Below, one piece after another: positions 57,413 to 64,000 of a stretch of 64,000 bases of DNA. Made by a program: the position numbers and the translations under genes. Source of the stretch: Cryptomeria japonica (Eukaryota > Streptophyta > Pinopsida > Cupressales > Cupressaceae); assembly GCF_030272615.1 (NCBI RefSeq), contig NC_081410.1:192031619-192095618 (forward strand), read 5' to 3'. The notes under the pieces are model-generated. The model worked only from the letters and a program-made list of their open reading frames with translations, ran no database searches and was not told the DNA's origin. Each line of letters opens with the position of its first letter. The stretch's first letter is position 1.

Positions 57413-58229
57413 TGTTGGAAAATAGTGTCTCAACCTTGTATTTACATGATGTTACTATTTATAGTAATTTTTCATTTAGATCACAACTAGTTTTGACAAT
57501 ATTAAATTTTCCATTTTTGAGGGGTCTAATGAAAGGTTTAAATTTGATTTTGAGGACTTTAGAGGCCCCAAAATGTCCTAAAAAGTGGGCGTAAATGGTG
57601 TAGCAGTTTACAAGGTAATAGAGAACTTCATGAGATATCTGACGCTTCAAATGATTCATTAATTGGACGCATGATTCTCAAATTATGGCCTTCGAAAGTT
57701 TGTACTCTTGAAATAGGAAATATAAAATACATCGAACACATAAATGAGATTAAAAAGGGAGGGACACATGTTGATGTATGTTTTAACATGTCATAGGGAA
57801 TCCATAAGGGAGATAAGGTCAGCTACACCTTAGTGGGTGGTTTTAGCCCATGGTTTTGTAATACCGTTTGATGGTTTCTTGTATTGTATCTCCTATATAT
57901 GAGGTGTGTGAGATAGAGGTTGTGTGTAAGAGTCTTATAGCTATTGAGTTACCTATGAATCTCTTCTTAGTGGTACTCCTATGAAGATCTTGCTCTGCAA
58001 GTATATTGTAATATGTTTTGATTGCTGAATAATATATTGGGCGGCTTTTGGAGTGTGGGGTTTTTCTCCCAAAAGGGTTTTTCCCCACATAAATCACTGT
58101 GTTATGGTTTGAATGTTATTATATCTATTTCTATTTTCTGTAACTATTGTGATGATCTGTAAAAGTTTTTACATTACCCTCCTCTCAAGGTTAGTGTAGG
58201 AAGTTGTTCCACTACTTAACTTCCTTACA
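57413..58229 (+). repeat. 3' LTR of element A
   Basis: An 817-bp LTR from TGTTGGAAAATAG to CTTCCTTACA, with a CTATATATGAGG promoter candidate (about 57890) and the CCCAAAAGGGTTTTTCCCC block (58069-58087). Confidence 0.9.
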
Positions 58230-58295
58230 GAGGCCCTGGTAATGGAGGACAAGGAGGATGATAGCCAAAAGTCATCTGACTCTGGTGAAAATTAA
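58230..58295 (+). pseudogene. Unrecognised pseudogene, right part (C-terminus)
   Basis: After the TSD of element A the phase of 46700-46787 continues through ALVMEDKEDDSQKSSDSGEN to a TAA at about 58295. An acidic Ser-rich C-terminus and a polyadenylation-like AATAAAATAAA (58479-58489) follow. This fits a gene end cut off by the insertion. Confidence 0.5.
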
Positions 58296-59084
58296 CTCCC
58301 TCTGGTGTGCTTGTGTTGGTGTTGCTACTGTGAAAATGAATCAACGGTCTTTTTTCTTTTTCTTTTTAAAAGATGTTGAATGTGAATTGTAAATATGACT
58401 TGACATGTGTATATATATATTGTCAAACCATCTTATTTATATATTTGCCTATTTTTAAATGCATGAAAAGTTGTTAATAAAATAAAATATTATTTTTTGC
58501 ACATTGTTGAATTCATATAACTCTTATGCATAAATGATTTAAAAGACAAAAGACACATTCATTGTATACAGTAACCAATGAATGGGTAGAAAAATACCTT
58601 CCTTCGCACTTACCATCCATGGAAATTGTGAGAATTATGTCCTTTGCCTTAAAGGGACTTTGAAAATTTTAAGAGTAATTCTGAAGTCATAACCAAGCTC
58701 ATGCAAATCTTTAAAAAAATGGTACTTTATTAAAACTATACACAACCTATCTAAGCAAACAAGTGATTATGGAATAAAATTTCATGAAACACAAAAACTA
58801 TCCTACTTCTAAAAGAAAAAATATTTTGCTAAATAAATCCATTAATCAGATTTCAGAAATAACTCCCCCTTTTTCCTAATATTATGTAACTTTCCTATTT
58901 GTGGGAGTGGACTGAAAAATAAAGGGGTGATAAATTCTCTCTACGTCTAACCCTTTTCCTTTTATTAGGAAAAGGAAAAATGATGGCTAAGGAAGTATTA
59001 TCTAATGAAAAATAAGTAAAAGACCTTACCTCCGACAAGTCATTATCATGCTTAGTAAAAGACAAAGTCAGAACAATCTTACTT
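58296..59084. other. 3' flank of the split pseudogene; otherwise nothing recognised
   Basis: AT-rich sequence with a TATATATATA run (58414-58422) and the AATAAAATAAA word near 58480. I see no further gene. Confidence 0.4.
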
Positions 59085-59438
59085 ATTTATTATGCTTGAA
59101 ATATTATGGGGCATATGCACAAGGGCATGGCGAGCCATTTCACCTAAGTTATCGAGTTTCCATTGGTTGTCTCTTCTTCTGAGCCCGATTGATATTCTTT
59201 GAGAGGATTCTTCAGGTTTCACAGGTTGGGACCTTACTTCCATTGAACTACAAAATAACTCGAGCTCATCCCAAAAGCAAGCATCATTTATATCACTTTC
59301 ATCCTGGTGGGCCTCTTGAGTCCTCTCCTTATCTCTTTGAGAGATAGGGATCTCTTCTTCATCACTGCCATTATCTCTTACAACTTGGTCATCGGGACCT
59401 GGGGCTTGTTCTAAGATTTGATTTTGTAGTTTGGATGA
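59085..59438 (-). other. Open frame of 118 codons without start, unknown
   Basis: On the minus strand from 59438 the frame SSKLQNQILEQAPGP runs free of stops to TAA at about 59082. Its composition is acidic, then mixed (DDQVVRDNGSDEEEIP, ACFWDELELFCSS, ARHALVHMPHN). There is no ATG before SSMEVRS. A TAG directly precedes it, with an AG that could be a splice acceptor (GACTAG). It could be a 3' exon of a decayed gene or part of a LINE ORF1. I recognise no domain. Confidence 0.4.
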
Positions 59439-59441
59439 CTA

Positions 59442-60666
59442 GTCCGCCCTCCAAACTACTAGTCCAAATTTGTAAAGTGAGATATTTTTGGGTTGAGGAG
59501 AGCTGGACAAAAGATACTTTTCTAAGAAAGGAAATGAGAAATATCAGTCATAGATAGAATTGCCTCTTCACTCTAGTAATATCTTGTTCTATAAAAGCCT
59601 CCTCATTCGATAGATTTGGGGTTGAGATTGGCAGTCCTTCCCTCTTTTCTTCCTCACATCAAAATTGGGGAGTTTTCGTTCGATAAGACTAGTACAACAT
59701 CCTTTCTTCATCAATGACTTTTCATTGCTTTTGTAGATCATACAAGATTTTCCCAATCGTCAAGAGAACCTCTTTCTCAGGGAGTAGGGCTATAATCAGG
59801 CTCCGTTGCAGGAAACCATAGGAATAATCATATTTTCCCAATAATACCAGCCCAGAGTAGGGTTATTCAGGGTCCCACCAAATGGTCTAGATAAATTTTT
59901 TTATTAGAATATTAGAATTTTTTACATATTTTTGGTCATTCTATCCATCAAGTTTGCACATGTTTCAATACAACTAAATAACACCATAATATAATTAAGC
60001 TCTCTCTTAGCTATCCAACCATGTAATTTGTTTCACATTTTGATTTTGTTAAGGCTTTCATCTTTAATTTCTTTTGTTAGTGTGTCTATTTTTTGTCAAA
60101 AAGCAACATGTACTATTTTGGGTATAGTTTTTTACTCGTTCATCAAAATTTGTAACAAATTACATTTCTAGAAACTAGAATCCAATATCCACACTTTGAA
60201 AAAAAGAAAGTTTTGATTTTTTTATTGGTTTTCAATGATTTTAGGGGGGGGCACGCTCAAATTTTTATTTTTCAAGATGTGCCCACTTTGAAAATTAGTA
60301 AAAAGTCATATACTCTTTTAAAAATTAACCAAAAAATATGGCATAAACCATGAGGTGTTAGCTAATTTCTCACCGAATTAATTTTAATTTTTTTTAAAAA
60401 AAGTTAAGATTTTAGGAGGGGTACAAAAAGAACTATGTTATGTTTTTTGCATAAAAATTGGACCACTTTTTGTGGCCCCCCTTTTTGAAACCCTTCATCT
60501 CCTCCATTTTCAAAATAAATTAGTAGTTTAGAAAGAAGAATCTAAGAACTTTGACTCTTGTTCTTGTTGCATCTTCAAATTTGCAGTGTAACTATGTTCA
60601 ATTTGTCATTGAAGTTAAAACTTTGTTGATTTCAGAAAAAAGTGGCATCTTAAGATCCATTTTTAG
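59442..60666. other. No recognised feature
   Basis: AT-rich intergenic-type sequence without supported ORFs. Two CCCCCC/GGGGGG stretches (about 60244 and 60475) stand out from the AT background. Confidence 0.4.
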
Positions 60667-61597
60667 TGTTGGAAATCAATAACACTGAGAGGGAGGGGGG
60701 GGGGGGGGGGGGGGTGAATCGGTGTTATACTAGAATAAAATATTTTAGCCTTAACAAAATATTCATACACCAACCGGTATACCGGTATAAACAAAATTGA
60801 AAGAAGTAAAGAAACCAATAAGCCAAACACATAAATGAGAATCATAACACATAGATTTATATGTGGAAAATCTCAATAAGGAAAAACCACGGTGGGATTT
60901 GTGACCCACAATATCAATTCACTGGCTATATGAAGAGATATTACAATAAATGATGGGCCTGCACTTGCAGGAAGGATTATAGCCTAGAGCACACTGCTCA
61001 ATCAAAATAGGAGCCTCACTGACTACACAAAATTCTAGACAACAATCTGGAGAAGTGTGAACTGCTAAGATAACATCTTCTGTGCTAGAATACAGTTCCT
61101 GTTTAAGCTCTGTCTATTCCGGTTAAAACCCTAAACCTCTGTACCAGAATAACCCTTACAATAAATTCCTCACATACATAGTCTCTCCAAATGATTTTGC
61201 ATCATATTACATTTCCATGTCCATTACATTATATTCCTATCATTATGTCAAAATGATCTAATCAATCTACCCTATATACCCTATACAAATTTATGCCTCA
61301 TGTTGGCTTACAAAGATATATACAATATTAGATTACATGTCGGCCATATAACATAAATGAATAAACATTAAAACAAGTTGCTGATGCCGGATCCAAGGTG
61401 TGTTGGCCTCCAATACCAATGACCTTTCCTATACCATGTTGGCCTGCATTGTCGGTGACCAAATAAATCTTCTATCCTGCCGGTGTCGGTGTCGGTGCTG
61501 GTGTAGAGTCTGTGAAGTGCCTATCAGAACCCAAAATCATGTTGCCCATAAATGATAACATAGTGAAACCTAACCAATAGAGTGTCAATTGCCAACA
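60667..61597 (-). repeat. LTR K (3' LTR), same family as element H
   Basis: The minus strand starts TGTTGGCAATTGACAC at 61597 and ends GATTTCCAACA at 60667. Blocks in the same order as the H LTR include GTGGGATTTGTGACCCACAA (60894-60910 region) and CTGCTCAATC. A polypurine tract (GCCAAAGGGGGAGAT at 61612-61598) precedes it, so it is a 3' LTR. The C-tract near its end has expanded to 20 bases (60695-60714, as G on the plus strand). Confidence 0.82.
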
Positions 61598-61612
61598 ATC
61601 TCCCCCTTTGGC
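61598..61612 (-). other. Polypurine tract before LTR K
   Basis: GCCAAAGGGGGAGAT on the minus strand, identical to the tract of element B. A second tract, AAAGGGGGAGTAGT, lies near 61785-61772, as in the other pol-less elements. Confidence 0.8.
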
Positions 61613-61850
61613 ATTGATGGAAACACTAATGTGAAAAATGGTCATGGTTTCAACTACCGGTTTCATCCTGCCCTACTCTCCCTGAGCTGAATATGCAAAG
61701 TACTCCAATACTCCAAAATCTCTGTAAATCCCCCTAATATATGCAACTCTCCATTATTTTTCACATGTATACTACTCCCCCTTTGACATCAATGCCCAAA
61801 AGAATATGTCAAAGAATAAGAACTGTACACTGAATACCTCCAAATTTGTC

Positions 61851-61990
61851 TTACCGGAGCTTGACCAATTTCAAGATTTCCGGATAATCTTTCTCAAGTA
61901 ACTCCACATAAGTATCCCATCTGCTGATTTTCCCAGGTTTTATTGGATGTATTTTAATGTATATATCTGATTCAATCTGATACTTGCATT
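61851..61990 (-). pseudogene. C-terminal end of an internal ORF of element K
   Basis: The minus strand from about 61990 reads HIEFQECKYQIESD, IHPIKPGKISRWDTYVELL and EKDYPEILKLVKLR, ending at TAA 61853-61851. It sits about 240 bp upstream of the polypurine tract, the same place as the ORF2 end in E and B. The W-x7-9-F/Y-(E/D)-D(F/Y) pattern near the end is similar to those C-termini. The rest of the element is lost to the right, where unrelated AT-rich sequence begins. Confidence 0.5.
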
Positions 61991-62044
61991 CTTGGAATTC
62001 TATATGTTCTCAAATTGATTAACATTATACTATATATATTCCTT

Positions 62045-62282
62045 TGGAGAGGCATGTCCTTGAACGGACATGTCTCTCCTTTAATTATAATAATTTAATC
62101 AATATTATAATGTTTCATCAATCAATTATTAATTTAGAATAATATAATAGATTAATATTGAATATTAAATTTTATATGATTAATAATAATATAATAATAT
62201 AACATAATAATATATTATTATTAATCAACATATATTATATGTATTCTAAATGATCATTCGACTGAAGCTACAAACATTAACA
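62045..62282 (-). repeat. AT-rich LTR-like block with hairpin
   Basis: On the minus strand a polypurine word CTAAGAGGGAG (62292-62283) is followed by TGTTAATG at 62282, as at an LTR start. The block is over 80% A/T and holds the hairpin at 62046-62079. No paired LTR is visible, so its class is uncertain. A second polypurine-TGTTAAT junction lies at about 62390-62375. Confidence 0.4.
62046..62079. other. Strong 14-bp hairpin
   Basis: GGAGAGGCATGTCC, a 6-nt loop TTGAAC, then GGACATGTCTCTCC. Thirteen Watson-Crick pairs and one G-T pair make it the most stable short inverted repeat I noticed in an otherwise AT-rich stretch. Confidence 0.8.
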
Positions 62283-62605
62283 CTCCCTCTTAGCTAGGGA
62301 GGATGATCAGACATAATGTGTAGTGATCTCCCATGTCAACACTTATGGCCCTCACCATAGCTACACAAAACATAATTAACACTCCCTCTTAGGTAGGGAA
62401 GATAAAATCAATGCAAATGCATTAAGTCTAGATTAGTTATGGAATAGAGAAAATATTATCTCACTATGATATCAGGAAGTATGGTATAAACAAGAATATC
62501 AAGGCACATGATATTCACCATAGCTCAAAAAATATCATCTCATGATATTGGGAGTATTTGCATCAACCATATGATGCTCATCACAGGGGACCATAGTCTC
62601 AAGGT

Positions 62606-63261
62606 GTGAATTTGCCTCCATCGGCGATTCTATTCACAAGCTCTTGCGTGGATTGCCTCTGTCGGTGATTCTATCCATAAGCTCTTGTGTGGATTGCCTT
62701 AGTCGGCGATTCTATCCATGATCTCTCACGTGGATTGCCTCAGTCAATGATTCTATCCATGAGCTCTCACGTGGATTGCCTCAGTCGGCGATTCTATCCA
62801 CAATCTCTTACATAGATTGCCTCAGTCGACGATTCTATCCATGAGCTCTCACGTGGATTGCCTCAGTCGGTGATTCTATCCACAAGCTCTTATGTGGATT
62901 GCCTTAGTCGGCGATTCTATCCATGAGCTCTCACGTGGATTGCCTTAGTCGGTGATTCTATCCATGAGCTCTCACGTGGATTGGCTCAGTCAGTGATTCT
63001 ATCCACAAGCTCTTAAGTGGATTGCCTCAGTCGGTGATTCTATCCATGAGCTCTCACATGGATTGCCTTAGTCAACAATTCTATCCACAAGATCTTAAGT
63101 GGATTGCCTCAGTCGGCGATTCTATCCATGAGCTCTCACGTGGATTGCCTCAGTTGGCGATTCTATCCACAAGCTCTTATGTGGATTGCCTCAGTCGGCG
63201 ATTCTATCCACGAGCTCTCATGTGGATTGCCTCTGTTGGTGATTCTATCCACAAGCTCAAG
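62606..63261. repeat. 41-bp tandem array, 16 copies
   Basis: The word TTCTATCCA (first copy TTCTATTCA) recurs at exact 41-bp steps 16 times, with no indel between them. Two unit types alternate in part: CATGAGCTCTCACGTGG and CACAAGCTCTTATGTGG. Six units contain a perfect CACGTG. Apparent reading frames through the array (63022-63270) are translated repeats, not genes. Confidence 0.92.
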
Positions 63262-64000
63262 TTATTGTAAGATCGTCACCTTCCAATAACCTAAAAAATA
63301 CAAGTGGAAATCATTTGGAAGTTGTCACTTCCTTATGATTTACACAGGGCTCATAAGGCATTAAATGATTTTATTAGTATAATAATCAATTGAATCAAGT
63401 TTTACCTCATAAGTGTTTCATCTTCAATAGTGAAAATCCCTCTCAATCACCATGATTGAAATCGTCACAAGTTGACTGAACCATCTACTCCCTCTGAAGC
63501 TCAAGTTCTTGTCTCAACCTCTTGTCCTCTTTTGAAATGTCAGACTCCCTCTGCATCTAGTCTCAATCATCAATTCATTTATAAGTATCAATTTATTTCT
63601 CCCTTTAATTCAATTTTATTGTGCTTTCATCCTGAAGGTATGCCAAAGAGAGATTACAAATAGCTCATAAACTAAATTATCTCAAACATAAATACCAATG
63701 ATAGAAGCATACAAGATTTTACTAGCCAATATTATAGCATAAATTACAAACTCAATAATTCATGTGTCTTAATAAAACATGGAATACTTATCTTAAGTTT
63801 AAAACATTCCCTTTCATAAGGTGAACCCATATAAGAAATATCACGCATGAATCATCTCTCATCATAATTCCCTTTGAATGATGTAGAACATTTTCGTAAT
63901 TTTGATCAATACTTTCATTATGATCTGCCACACACAATCATTAATAAATTTTTCAATCAACCAAATTTATCCAATCTCTTTAGTGAAATGTTATAAAATC
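63262..64000. other. Flank of the tandem array; nothing recognised
   Basis: AT-rich sequence with ACTCCCTCTG words (about 63488 and 63545), like the ACTCCCTCTTAG words at 62281 and 62381. It may be internal sequence of the same decayed minus-strand element. No gene is supported. Confidence 0.35.

Larger units (their letters stand above)
46788..58229 (+). mobile_element. Copia element A, with element B nested in its 5' LTR
   Basis: The 5' LTR is in two pieces (46788-47370 and 52923-53212), followed by PBS, gag-pol (53337-57357) and 3' LTR (57413-58229). The 5-bp TSD is GAGGT (46783-46787) and GAGGC (58230-58234). Without B the element is about 5.9 kb, normal for Copia. Its LTRs differ in sequence from those of the C/E/H groups and lack their terminal C-tract, but share the TTTTTCCC/GGGTTTTTCCCC block (about 58058-58085). 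Confidence 0.88.

Noticed and set aside
3931-61597. H and K LTRs as the two ends of one huge element
   Set aside because: Both are on the minus strand, but H is a 5' LTR (PBS on its inner side to the left) and K a 3' LTR (polypurine tract on its right); their internal regions point away from each other's position, so they are two insertions.
62606-63261. CRISPR-like array
   Set aside because: The repeats are head-to-tail with no unique spacers, and the rest of the window is plant retroelement DNA.
63022-63289. Repetitive protein frames across the 41-bp array
   Set aside because: 41 is not a multiple of 3, and the frames exist only because TAG/TAA words are rare in the unit; they are translations of the tandem array.

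Overview
This window looks like a large plant genome, probably a gymnosperm. It is AT-rich, packed with decayed and nested long terminal repeat (LTR) retrotransposons, and I see no intact host gene. The plant assignment rests on Copia primer-binding sites of the TGGTATCAGAG type (initiator-Met tRNA), a Tat-lineage Ty3/gypsy integrase followed by an antisense plant-mobile-domain frame, and plant RNase H sequence. Gymnosperm is inference from the density and age of the repeats. I see no tRNA, rRNA, CRISPR array or bacterial-type operon.

Left part (1-20296). A minus-strand Copia-type element H (1-4738) has an LTR, PBS, gag and a long second ORF, and runs off the left edge. It is followed by a truncated plus-strand LTR (4744-5350), a 20-bp satellite (5351-6125), a purine-then-pyrimidine tract (6126-6600), the 3' half of a Tat gypsy element J (6601-14163), two Copia pol scraps in opposite orientation (14342-16385), a solo LTR (16378-18042) and unrecognised sequence.

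Middle (20297-45854). This is a nested stack. Autonomous-type Copia element C (gag, protease, integrase, RT, RNase H) is split inside pol. Within the split lies an unclassified stretch, then element E (25176-42243), which has LTRs, gag and the same second ORF as H but no pol. E is itself interrupted by a LINE-like insertion F in gag (27271-29828, 20-bp TSD) and by a long-LTR element G in ORF2 (31218-38214, TSD GACCC). LTR divergence judged by eye falls in the order C, E, G, as nesting predicts.

Right part (45855-64000). An unrecognised, possibly host, protein-coding pseudogene is split by Copia element A (46788-58229, TSD GAGGT/GAGGC). A's 5' LTR is split in turn by minus-strand element B (47371-52917, TSD GGTTG/GGCTG). 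B is another pol-less element with gag plus ORF2, and its 5' end is rearranged into an inverted segment. Then come an unrecognised antisense open frame, a further LTR of the H family (K, 60667-61597) with the C-terminus of an ORF upstream of it, an AT-rich LTR-like block with a strong hairpin, and a 16-copy, 41-bp tandem array.

The most interesting system is the H/E/B (and perhaps K) group: LTR retroelements in which pol is absent and a conserved long ORF2 follows gag. ORF2 has an N-terminal globular domain, a charged K/E/P-rich middle and a helical C-terminal domain. These elements presumably depend on reverse transcriptase and integrase from other Copia elements. All copies here carry stops or frameshifts; most stops fit C-to-T decay of Gln, Arg or Trp codons.
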